A DNA stretch of 64,000 nucleotides, taken from positions 62,001 to 126,000 of the forward strand of contig JBDHBX010000001.1 in the NCBI GenBank assembly GCA_039592335.1. Reading direction: 5' to 3'. Below are positions 43,305-54,658 of the stretch, piece by piece. The notes under the pieces were generated by a model, which worked only from the letters and a program-made list of their open reading frames with translations, had not been told where the DNA came from and made no database searches. A program made the position numbers and the translations under genes. This DNA comes from WVYX01 sp039592335 (GTDB lineage Bacteria; Gemmatimonadota; Gemmatimonadetes; Gemmatimonadales; GWC2-71-9). Position 1 is the stretch's first letter; each line of letters opens with the position of its first letter.

Positions 43305-44426
43305 ATGGCTACACAGGTTTCGCATCCGGATATCCTCATCGTCGGGGGTGGTGTCATCGGCGCCGCCTGCGCGCGGGCGCTGGCCCACCGGGACGTTTCC
43401 GTCACCGTGGTGGAGGCCGGAGACCGGCCGGGGGCCGCCACCCCGGCGGCGGCAGGCATGCTGGCGCCGTTCGCCGAGGCCGAGGCCGAGGACCCGTTGC
43501 TGGCGCTGTGTGTCGGGGCCCGGGACCTGTATGGCGACCTCGCCCGGGAGCTGGAGGAGGAGACCGGGGTCGACATCCAGCTCTGGACCGACGGCATCGT
43601 GCAGCTCGCCTTCACCGAGGAAGAGGCGAGCCGCATCAAGAGCGCGATCGCGTGGCAGCGTCAGATCGGCTTCGCCACCGAGTGGCTCTCCCCGGAAGAG
43701 GTGCGGCAGCGGGTGCCCGGCGCCGGCCCCGACATCCTGGGAGCGGCGCTCGCGCCGGAAGACGGCGGGCTCGCGCCTGCCGCGCTGCGGGACGCGTGCC
43801 TCAAGAGCGCGGAGCTGCGGGGCGCGCGGGTGGTGCGCGGAGAGGTGGTCGAGGAGATCCTGGTCGAGGGCGGCCGCGTGCGCGGGGTGCGCACGGCCGA
43901 CGGCGTGCACTCGGCGGGGGCCGTGGTGCTGGCGGCGGGTTGCTGGTCGGGGCGAATCGCGGGGCTTCCCCGCCCCATCCCCGTCGAGCCGATCCGGGGC
44001 CAGATGGCCGCGCTCGACTGGCCGCAGGGCGAGCCTCCCGCCATCGTGTACGGCAGCGGTGGCTATGTGCTCGAGCGGGCCGGCGAGGCAATCGTCGGCT
44101 CCACCATGGAGCAGGCGGGCTTCGCCACCGGAACCACGGAGGAGGGCCTGCGGCTGGTCTACCGCTACATGCGCCGCATCTTCCCCGTGCTGGCCGGCAA
44201 GCCGGTCAAGCGCACTTGGGCCGGACTGCGGCCCGTGACGCCCGACAAGCACCCCATCTTGGGACCCGATCCCGACGTCCCCAACCTCTGGTATGCCACC
44301 GGACACGGGCGCAACGGCATCCTTCTGGCCGGCATGACGGGGGAGATCGTCGCCCAACTCTACGTGGGCGAAGAAGTGGAGCGAGACCTCACGTCCATGG
44401 CCGTCGATCGCTTCGACGCATCCTGA
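43305..44426 (+). CDS. thiO: Glycine oxidase-type FAD-dependent oxidoreductase
   Basis: A DAO-family flavoenzyme of 373 residues. The dinucleotide-binding GGGVIGAACARAL is near the start, then TPAAAGMLAPFAEAE, which matches ThiO. The C-terminal GRNGILLAGMTGEIVAQL and TWAGLRPVTPDKHPILGP are also typical. ThiO makes dehydroglycine for thiazole synthesis from glycine; other members oxidise D-amino acids. No thiamine genes are nearby. ATG at 43305 lies just before the FAD motif. Confidence 0.85.
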   Translation: MATQVSHPDILIVGGGVIGAACARALAHRDVSVTVVEAGDRPGAATPAAAGMLAPFAEAEAEDPLLALCVGARDLYGDLARELEEETGVDIQLWTDGIVQLAFTEEEASRIKSAIAWQRQIGFATEWLSPEEVRQRVPGAGPDILGAALAPEDGGLAPAALRDACLKSAELRGARVVRGEVVEEILVEGGRVRGVRTADGVHSAGAVVLAAGCWSGRIAGLPRPIPVEPIRGQMAALDWPQGEPPAIVYGSGGYVLERAGEAIVGSTMEQAGFATGTTEEGLRLVYRYMRRIFPVLAGKPVKRTWAGLRPVTPDKHPILGPDPDVPNLWYATGHGRNGILLAGMTGEIVAQLYVGEEVERDLTSMAVDRFDAS

Positions 44427-44517
44427 CCGCGGAACGCCCCACACACTCCCGAGTGTTCAACTAAGTGGTTGAGCGCCGCTGGTTTCCCCTACCCGGCCAC
44501 GCTATGTTTCGCCGCCT

Positions 44518-45426
<909 letters not shown>

Positions 45427-45447
45427 CCTGCGCCAAGAGAGCCTTCC

Positions 45448-46446
45448 GTGGCCCAACCCCACCAACTCACGCCCCTCGACGCAGACCGTGCCGACTTCTA
45501 TCGGCACCTGCTGCGCCAGATGCTGCATGCGCGCCGCTTCGAGGAGAAGGCAGGAGAGGCGTACGCGCAGGGGAAGGTCGGCGGGTTCTGCCACCTCTAC
45601 ATCGGGCAGGAGGCGGTGGCGGTCGGCGCGCTCGCTGCCGTGCGAGACGACGACTACGTGTTCGCGAGCTACCGCGAGCACGCGCACATCCTGCTCCGCG
45701 GCACCAGCCCGCGTGCGGTGATGGCGGAGCTGTTCGGCAAACGCACCGGCTGCTCCGCGGGCAAGGGCGGCTCCATGCACCTGTTTGACGTGGAGCGCAA
45801 CTTTCTCGGCGGGCACGGCATCGTGGGCGCACACCTGCCGCTGGCGGCAGGCGCCGCCTTCGCCGCCAAGTACCGCGGCACCGACCAGATCGCCATCTGC
45901 TTCTTCGGCGAGGCGGCGGTCAACATCGGCGCGTTCCACGAAACGCTCAACATGGCGGCGTTGTGGGAGCTCCCCGTGGTGTTCGTAGTGGAGAACAACC
46001 GCTACGGGATGGGCACCGCGCTCGAGCGCGCCGCGGCAGTGTGGGACGTGTATCGCCGGGCTTGCTCCTACGACATGGCGGAAGAGATCGCCGACGGGAT
46101 GGACGTGCTCGCCGTGCACGAGACGGCCAAGCGGGCCGTGGAGCGAGCCCGCGAGGAGCAGGCGCCCACGCTCATCGAGGCACGCACGTACCGCTACATG
46201 GGCCACTCCATGGCCGACCCGATTCACGGACACTACCGCACGAAGGAAGAGCTGGAGAAGCAGAAGCAGAAGGATCCAATCGAGCAACTCAAGGAACGCC
46301 TCCTGGGCGATGGCCTGCTGGACGCGGACGAGTTCAAGCAGATGAACGGGGAGATCCGCGACGAGATGGAGGATGCCTTCACCTTCGCCGACGAGAGCCC
46401 CGACCCCACTCCCGAGGATCTGTACTCCGACGTGCACGTGGAGTGA
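45448..46446 (+). CDS. pdhA: Pyruvate dehydrogenase E1, alpha subunit
   Basis: The thiamine-diphosphate E1 alpha chain, 332 residues. The ThDP motif GEAAVNIGAFHETLNMAALWELPVVFVVENN is present in split form (FFGEAAVN...NN). The regulatory-loop region YRYMGHSMADP is conserved. It works with E1 beta as a heterotetramer. The GTG at 45448 has a GAGAG site just before. E1 beta starts two bases after its stop. Confidence 0.95.
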   Translation: MAQPHQLTPLDADRADFYRHLLRQMLHARRFEEKAGEAYAQGKVGGFCHLYIGQEAVAVGALAAVRDDDYVFASYREHAHILLRGTSPRAVMAELFGKRTGCSAGKGGSMHLFDVERNFLGGHGIVGAHLPLAAGAAFAAKYRGTDQIAICFFGEAAVNIGAFHETLNMAALWELPVVFVVENNRYGMGTALERAAAVWDVYRRACSYDMAEEIADGMDVLAVHETAKRAVERAREEQAPTLIEARTYRYMGHSMADPIHGHYRTKEELEKQKQKDPIEQLKERLLGDGLLDADEFKQMNGEIRDEMEDAFTFADESPDPTPEDLYSDVHVE

Positions 46447-46447
46447 G

Positions 46448-47426
<979 letters not shown>

Positions 47427-47437
<11 letters not shown>

Positions 47438-48668
47438 AGTCTTCATGGAAGCGCTCTCCCCCACCATGGAGGAGGGGAAGCTGCTGTCCTGGCACAAGCA
47501 GGAAGGCGACCGCGTCACCGACGGGGACGTGCTCGCGGAGGTAGAGACCGACAAGGCGGTGATGGAACTGCAGGCCCGAGGCGCCGGGGTGCTGCGCAAG
47601 ATCTTCGCGAGCGCGGGCGCGACCATCGAGGTCGGCAACATCGTTGCCGTCATCGCCGAGCCGGACGAGGACATCGACGCGCTCCTCGCGGGCGCAGGTG
47701 ACACGAAGAAAGCCCCCGCCGCCAAGCAGGAGGCTGCAGCGCCCGCTGCGCCTGCTCCAACTTCCGCTACCGCGGCGCCCGCGACTTCCACACCCGCTCC
47801 TGCCGCGCCCCAACCCACTGGCCGGGTGAAGGCGTCGCCGCTGGCGCGCAGGCTGGCGCACGAGCGCGGCCTCGACCTGCGCCGTCTCCAGGGCTCGGGT
47901 CCCGGCGGACGCATCGTGAAGCGCGACGTCGAGGGCGCCCCCGCTGCCGCGCCAGCGACAATCGGCATGCCGCTGCCGGCAGGAGGCTACGAGGACGTCG
48001 AGCTCAGCCAGATGCGGAAGACCATCGCACGCCGCCTCGTCGAGTCCATCGGGCCCGTGCCCCACTTCTTCCTCACCACCGAAGTGGACATGGACCAGGC
48101 GGCGGAGGCCCGGGAGGCGCTCAATGCGCTGGACGCCGGCCCCCGCATCTCGTACAACGACATCATCCTCAAGGTCGTGGCCGCGGCGCTGCGCCAGCAT
48201 CGCGAGTGCAACGCCTGGTGGCTGGGGGACGGCAAGATCCGCTTCTTCAACGAGGTGCACCTCTCGATGGCCGTCGCCGTCGACGACGGGCTGATCACTC
48301 CGGTGATCCGCAACGCACACCTCAAGTCGCTGCGGGAGATCGCGGTGGAGTCGCGCGAGCTGGCACAACACGCCCGCGAGCGGAAGCTGACGCCCGAGGA
48401 ATACACCGGCGGGACCTTTTCCCTCTCCAACCTCGGCATGTTCGAGATCGACCAATTCACCGGGGTGATCAACCCGCCCGAAGCGGGGCTCATCGCGGTA
48501 GGCAGCATCACCGAGCAGCCGGTGGTGGAGGACGGCGAGCTCCTGGTGCAGAAACGGATGCGCCTCACGATGAGCTGCGACCACCGCGTGATCGACGGCG
48601 CCACCGGCGCCAAGTTCCTGCAGACCGTGAAGCGAATGCTGGAGAACCCGCTGGCGATCGTGTATTGA
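47427..48668 (+). CDS. pdhC: Dihydrolipoamide acetyltransferase, E2 of pyruvate dehydrogenase
   Basis: The E2 core, 413 residues. One lipoyl domain carries K43 (VETDKAVMEL). An Ala/Pro-rich linker of about 45 residues follows. The E1/E3-binding domain (VKASPLARRLAHERGLDLRR) comes next, then the catalytic acetyltransferase with H386 (MSCDHRVIDGA) and D390. Only one lipoyl domain is present, fewer than the three of E. coli. ATG at 47427 is inside the end of pdhB, so translation is coupled. Confidence 0.95.
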
Positions 48669-48696
48669 CCGACATCCTCCTGCGAGGAATCGACTC

Positions 48697-50090
<1,394 letters not shown>

Positions 50091-50094
<4 letters not shown>

Positions 50095-50471
50095 CCCACG
50101 GCACCAGCGACCCTGTCGGAACGGCCCTGGCCAGCATCGGCGTCGGTGCAAGCACCGGCGCCGCGTGCATTACAGTGGGGTTGATCGTGTTCCGTACGGC
50201 CGGTCCCGCCGAGGCGATCATCCCGACGGGCCTATTCGCGGGCATCGTGGTCGCTGTGGCCACCGCGTGGGTGCTGTCGCGCCCCATCGCGGACTACTTC
50301 CGCCGCGGAGTCGCCGCCGCGATCGGCGCGTTCGCCGCCCTGCTGCTCGCAGGGCTCGCCGTCCCGGCCGACATGGTGGCGGGTGTGTTCGGGCTCTCCC
50401 TCTACCTCACGCTGCTGGTCGCGCTCTGCGTATGGGCGTGGCTCAAGGTGCGGATGGCGGGCGGCGCATGA
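50091..50471 (+). CDS. Small membrane protein, 126 residues
   Basis: A hydrophobic protein with about four helices (ASTGAACITVGLIVFRTA, IIPTGLFAGIVVAVATAWVL, AAAIGAFAALLLAGLAV, VFGLSLYLTLLVALCVWAWL) and short loops. No family is recognised. It overlaps lpdA (GTGA) and lipB (ATGA) on both sides, so it is locked into the PDH-lipoate unit. Its role there is unknown. Confidence 0.7.
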
Positions 50472-51190
50472 GCAGCGACCTCGCCGTGGTGGGCATCGGT
50501 CGCATGGCGTACGAGGACGCGCTCGAGCTGCAGCGACGGCTGGCGCACGCTCGCATCGAGAAGAGCGCACCCAACGACATGCTGCTCCTGGTTGAGCATC
50601 CCCCCGTCGTGACGCTGGGACGCTCCACGGAGGAGCGACACCTGGTCACCGCGCCCGAGGTGCTCGCGGCACGTGGCATCGAGGTACACGAGATCGAGCG
50701 CGGCGGTGACGTGACGTTTCACGGTCCCGGCCAGCTGGTGGGGTACCCGATCTACGACCTGACGGAGCACCGCAAGGACCTGCACTGGTTCCTGCGGCAG
50801 ATCGAGGGAAGTCTCATCGCGGCGCTCGCGACCCTCGGCGTTCGAGCCGAGCGCAACGAGCGCTTCACCGGCGCGTGGACCGAGGGGCGCAAGATCGCCA
50901 GCATCGGCATTCACGTGAAGCAGTGGGTCACCTGGCACGGCTTCGCGCTCAACGTGAGCACCGATCTGTCCTACTTCGATCTCATCGTTCCCTGCGGCAT
51001 CGACGGCGTGGTGATGACCAGCATCACCCGGGAGCTCGGCTCGCGCACGCCGCGCGACCTGTGGGCGCGGGCGATCGACGCCGTGGTGCTGGGCTTCGCA
51101 GAGACATTCGAGCAGCAGCCGCGAATGGTGACCGCGGAGGAGCTGCTGGCTACTGAGCCATCAGCTCGAAGAACCTCCCGTACACCTTGA
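50468..51190 (+). CDS. lipB: Octanoyltransferase
   Basis: LipB, 240 residues, moves octanoate from acyl carrier protein to lipoyl domains such as E2; LipA then adds sulfur. The signature RGGDVTFHGPGQLVGYPI is at 78-95, and the catalytic pair is K142 (GRKIASIG) and C176 (VPCGID). The ATG at 50468 overlaps the membrane-protein stop. The far end overlaps the convergent M20 peptidase by 41 bp, so the last 13 codons lie opposite another coding sequence. It completes the lipoylation set of this unit. Confidence 0.95.
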   Translation: MSSDLAVVGIGRMAYEDALELQRRLAHARIEKSAPNDMLLLVEHPPVVTLGRSTEERHLVTAPEVLAARGIEVHEIERGGDVTFHGPGQLVGYPIYDLTEHRKDLHWFLRQIEGSLIAALATLGVRAERNERFTGAWTEGRKIASIGIHVKQWVTWHGFALNVSTDLSYFDLIVPCGIDGVVMTSITRELGSRTPRDLWARAIDAVVLGFAETFEQQPRMVTAEELLATEPSARRTSRTP

Positions 51191-52508
51191 TCCCGTTGAG
51201 GAACTGATCGACTCCCAGCTTCTCGTTCGGCGCGTGCAGCCGATCGTCGGGGAGTCCGATCCCCGCGAGTAGCACCGGCGCTCCCTTCTTGCTGAGCGCG
51301 GCCACGACGGGAATCGAGCCGCCCGAACGGGTAAACACGATGCCCCGCCCCTCCACCTCCTGGAACGCCTGATCGATCAGCTCGAACGGCTTGGCGTCGA
51401 TGTCCACCAGCACCGGGTCGGCGCCGTGGATGAACGAGAACGACACGTCGGCGTACTTCGGCGCGAGCTGGTTCACCGCCTTGATGAGCTGCTTCTCGAC
51501 CGTCTTGGCTTTCTGATTGGGCACGAGCCGGAGGCTCACCTTGGCAGTAGCCTCGGCGGGGATCACCGTCTTGGCACCCTCACCGGTGAAACCGCCCATG
51601 ATACCATGGATCTCCAGCGTGGGGAGCCCCCACAGCCGCTCGAACACCGAGTAGCGGGTGAGGCCCGTGAGCGCCCTGGACCCGACCTCGTCGCGAATGA
51701 ACTCCCGCTCTTGGAAGGGGAGCTGGTCCCACGCATCGCGCTCCGCCTTGGCGGGGCGCCTCACGGCCCCGTACAGCCCCGGGATGTTGATCCGACCCTT
51801 CTCGGTCTTGAGCTTCGCGAGGATGTGCACCAGAGTCTCGTGCGCGTTGGGCGCCACGCCGCCGTACAGCCCGGAGTGGAGATCGCCCTTGAGGGTGCGC
51901 ACCTTGATCTCGCCATAGCAGATCCCGCGCAGCCCCACCTCGATGGCCGGGATACCCGGCGCGTAGTACTGGGTGTCGGCCACCAGTGCGGCGTCGGCCT
52001 CCACCAGCTCCGGCCGCTCGTCGAGCAGATCGAACAACACACCGCTCCCCATCTCCTCCTGACCCTCGATGAGAAACCGCATGTTCACCGGCGGCTTTCC
52101 GCCCCGGCTCACGGCCTCGAACGCCTTGATGATGGCGAACGCCTGACCCTTGTCGTCGGTGGCGCCCCGCGCATAGAGGTTGCCGTCCCGCACCGTAGGC
52201 TCGAACGGCGGGGTCGCCCACTCGTCCAGCGGATCGGGCGGCTGCACGTCGTAGTGGCCGTAAGCCAGCACGACGGGCTTGCCCGGAACCTCGGGGCCCT
52301 TGGCCCATACCACCGGGTGCGTGTCGCTGCCGAGCAGCTCCACCTCGCAATCCAGATTGCGCAGTTGGTCCGCGACCCACTCGGCGGCATGCCGGCAGTC
52401 GGAAGCGTTGACGGGCAGCGTGGAGATGCTGGGGATCCGGAGCAGGTCGTTCAGCTCCTGAAGCATTCGGTCGCCATTGGCTGCGACGAAGGATTGCAGA
52501 TCAGACAT
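51150..52508 (-). CDS. M20-family dipeptidase
   Basis: A zinc dipeptidase of 452 residues, ArgE/DapE/CNDP-like. Metal-binding features are GHYDVQPPDP, the ATDDKGQ aspartate region and FLIEGQEEMGS with the catalytic glutamate pair. The lid domain region (ICYGEIKVRTLKGDLHSGLYGG) and the late FTRSGGSIPV are also standard. No signal peptide is visible, so it acts in the cytoplasm. It is last in a minus-strand set of four genes, separated from the aminopeptidase by 98 bp with a strong hairpin. Confidence 0.9.
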   Translation of the reverse strand: MSDLQSFVAANGDRMLQELNDLLRIPSISTLPVNASDCRHAAEWVADQLRNLDCEVELLGSDTHPVVWAKGPEVPGKPVVLAYGHYDVQPPDPLDEWATPPFEPTVRDGNLYARGATDDKGQAFAIIKAFEAVSRGGKPPVNMRFLIEGQEEMGSGVLFDLLDERPELVEADAALVADTQYYAPGIPAIEVGLRGICYGEIKVRTLKGDLHSGLYGGVAPNAHETLVHILAKLKTEKGRINIPGLYGAVRRPAKAERDAWDQLPFQEREFIRDEVGSRALTGLTRYSVFERLWGLPTLEIHGIMGGFTGEGAKTVIPAEATAKVSLRLVPNQKAKTVEKQLIKAVNQLAPKYADVSFSFIHGADPVLVDIDAKPFELIDQAFQEVEGRGIVFTRSGGSIPVVAALSKKGAPVLLAGIGLPDDRLHAPNEKLGVDQFLNGIKVYGRFFELMAQ

Positions 52509-52562
52509 GGTTGCTCGCTTCTCTCGGAACGGAAGTTGCTGCGGGTACCCCGCACGTCACGG

Positions 52563-52598
52563 GCGCCGGCCCCGGCCGGCGCTTCCCGCTAAAATATA
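52563..52598 (-). promoter_or_regulatory. Hairpin and TATATT in the M20 peptidase leader
   Basis: On the minus strand TATATT (52598-52593) is followed by a 9-bp GC-rich stem (arms 52563-52571 and 52574-52582, 2-base loop), 54 bases before the peptidase ATG. It may be a promoter with a structured leader, or a terminator for the upstream gene. Confidence 0.35.
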
Positions 52599-52606
52599 CC
52601 CGGGGA

Positions 52607-53698
52607 TCATTGGGGCGGCGTGGTGAGCCGCTCCACCACCTCGAACGGGGGTGCGTCGGGGTCAGCGTCCAGCGCCTCGGCGATGCGTGCTACGGTGGCT
52701 CGCAGATCGCCGTCCTCTGCCTCGAGCACCTGATCGAACAGCTCGAGCCGGGTGCGGTAGATCCGCTGTGCGAGCAGCGAGGCGTTGTTGAGCGTGTTCT
52801 CGGCCATGCGGGGGCCGTTGTACACCTCGAGCTCGTCGGCGAGCCCTGTCCGCAACCGTTCTCGGGCCTCGTCGAACAGCGCCTGGCGCCGGCGCTCCAT
52901 CTCGTCCTCGGCCAGCTCGCTGCGGTAGAGCTGCTCGAGGGTATCGGCCAGCTCGCGATAGAACGCCCCCAGGCGCCGCTGGTCGCGCATGATCGCCACG
53001 GCGCGCCGGGCGCCAGCGGTGTCTTCCCGGTCGCCGAAGAACGCCTCGGCACCACGGTACCCCACGAACAGCGCGAAGCTCTCGTTGAACAGCGTCTCGT
53101 TCGCTACGTAGAGCGTGTTGTGCGCGATCTCGTGCAGCACCAGCGAGGCCAGCGATACGGGATCGCGCGACAGCGCGGTGGAGAGCAGCGGATCGTTGAA
53201 CCAGCCGAGCGTGGAGAACGCGGCGGCCGGCCGCAGATAGATGTCGTAGCCCTCGTCCTGCAACCGCGCGGCCGCGCCGCGCGCCGCGTCCAGATCGAAG
53301 AAGCCCTTGTAGGGAATCGTCCCGACAATCGGATAGCGCCAGGTGTAGGGTGCCAGCGTGTAACGCGGGCTCGCCGTTAGCACCAGAAGAAGTGTGTCCT
53401 TTTCCAAGTCGGAGAAGGTCGTATAGGTATCGCCCGCGTCGAGTAACAGCGAGTCCTCCCCGAACTGCCGGGCGTCGAGCACGAGCTGGAACTGCCGGCG
53501 CCGCAGGTCGGACGTGCCGGAGTCCGCGAGCAGCTCCGCAATGTCGCGCCGCCGCCGCAGGATGCCTGCCTCCTCATATGCCGAGCGCAGCACGAAGCGC
53601 ACGTCGGCACTGAGGACCACGGCGGCCGCGAACAGCACCACGAGCGCGCCGGCCCCGATGGCCGCACCCTTGAGGAGTCTAGAACGTGAAACGCGCAC
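52607..53698 (-). CDS. Putative exported or membrane-anchored aminopeptidase (PF10023 type)
   Basis: A protein of 363 residues with one N-terminal hydrophobic helix (LLKGAAIGAGALVVLFAAAVVLSA), probably a membrane anchor. The zinc motif is LVLHEIAHNTLYVANETLFNESFA: HExxH with a downstream glutamate in NESFA. Typical segments include GWFNDPLLST and GYRGAEAFFG. These fit the putative aminopeptidase family PF10023. GTG at 53698 lies 20 bp inside the PorV-like gene. It probably trims peptides at the outer face of the inner membrane. Confidence 0.82.
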   Translation of the reverse strand: MRVSRSRLLKGAAIGAGALVVLFAAAVVLSADVRFVLRSAYEEAGILRRRRDIAELLADSGTSDLRRRQFQLVLDARQFGEDSLLLDAGDTYTTFSDLEKDTLLLVLTASPRYTLAPYTWRYPIVGTIPYKGFFDLDAARGAAARLQDEGYDIYLRPAAAFSTLGWFNDPLLSTALSRDPVSLASLVLHEIAHNTLYVANETLFNESFALFVGYRGAEAFFGDREDTAGARRAVAIMRDQRRLGAFYRELADTLEQLYRSELAEDEMERRRQALFDEARERLRTGLADELEVYNGPRMAENTLNNASLLAQRIYRTRLELFDQVLEAEDGDLRATVARIAEALDADPDAPPFEVVERLTTPPQ

Positions 53699-54608
53699 CC
53701 CAGTAGTGCCCCGGCTCGCCCAGCAGGTCCTCGTCGCGGTAGGCGTAGTCCAGCATCAGGGTACCCACCTGCACCGTACCGCCGAACGTGAACTCGGAAT
53801 TGGACAGCACGTCGGGTCGCCCGCTCCACCCCGCGCGCCCGATCACACCCAACGCCCCCTTGAGCACCGCTCCCGCTTCCAGGCCGATCACGGCCCGCGC
53901 CGACCCACCCGCACGCCACATCATCTCGAACGTACTCAGGAGCCGAAACGACTCCTGGGGGTCGACGTAGTTCATGGTGAACCCCAAGCGCGTGAGCCGC
54001 GGCATCACCAGCGACGAGGTATCACGCCAGTTGCCGCCGATGTTCTGCACGGCGAAGGCAATGGCCATGATGTCGAAGAAGGCGAACGCGAGGCCCGCGT
54101 CGCCGCTCACGCCTCCGGTCCACACGTCACCCACGGTGCGGCGGGTGTACTTCCCGGTCACGCCGAGCGCGAGGATCCCGAAGCGGTACACGAGGGACGC
54201 GGTGCCCAGCACCTCGCGCGAGCCGGTGCCCGCCGGGATGCCGCCGCCCAGGTACTGATCGGCGTTGGTGCCGAAATCGAACAGGCGGCCGCCGACCCCC
54301 AGATCGAACTGGCGAATGCGCCACCCCAGGGCGCCGCTCATGACGAACGCGTCGCCCGGCGCCGAACGGTACGCGGCCTCGAGGCCTGCATGGCGCAGCG
54401 TGGCGAGCGCGGTGGGGCTGGTGAACACGCCCGCCGCATCGCCCAGGATCGCGACGCCGGCGCTGTTGAGCCCGACGCTCCTGACGGAGGCGGGGAGCTG
54501 GACAAGGTAGACGGTGTCCTGTGTCTGCGCCGCGGCGGGGCGCGGGCAGATGAGGGCCCCACAGAGAGCCAGTGGAGTCGCGAATCGGGCTCGCGGGTGA
54601 CAGCGCAC
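53679..54608 (-). CDS. PorV/PorQ-like outer-membrane beta-barrel protein
   Basis: The protein has 309 residues. The signal peptide ends at PRPAAAQ. The mature part begins SVGLNSAGVAILGDAAGVFTSP (a PorV-type plug opening) and then shows repeated amphipathic strands ending in DYAYRDEDLLGEPGHYWGARFTF, with a terminal aromatic as in outer-membrane barrels. Family resemblance is to PorV/UPF0164 proteins. Type IX secretion proteins of this kind shuttle cargo, but no other T9SS gene is here. GTG at 54608. Confidence 0.75.
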   Translation of the reverse strand: MRCHPRARFATPLALCGALICPRPAAAQTQDTVYLVQLPASVRSVGLNSAGVAILGDAAGVFTSPTALATLRHAGLEAAYRSAPGDAFVMSGALGWRIRQFDLGVGGRLFDFGTNADQYLGGGIPAGTGSREVLGTASLVYRFGILALGVTGKYTRRTVGDVWTGGVSGDAGLAFAFFDIMAIAFAVQNIGGNWRDTSSLVMPRLTRLGFTMNYVDPQESFRLLSTFEMMWRAGGSARAVIGLEAGAVLKGALGVIGRAGWSGRPDVLSNSEFTFGGTVQVGTLMLDYAYRDEDLLGEPGHYWGARFTF

Positions 54609-54658
54609 GCCCTAAGTTACCGCTCCACACGCGGCCGCAAGACCCGCCGCGCGCCCCC

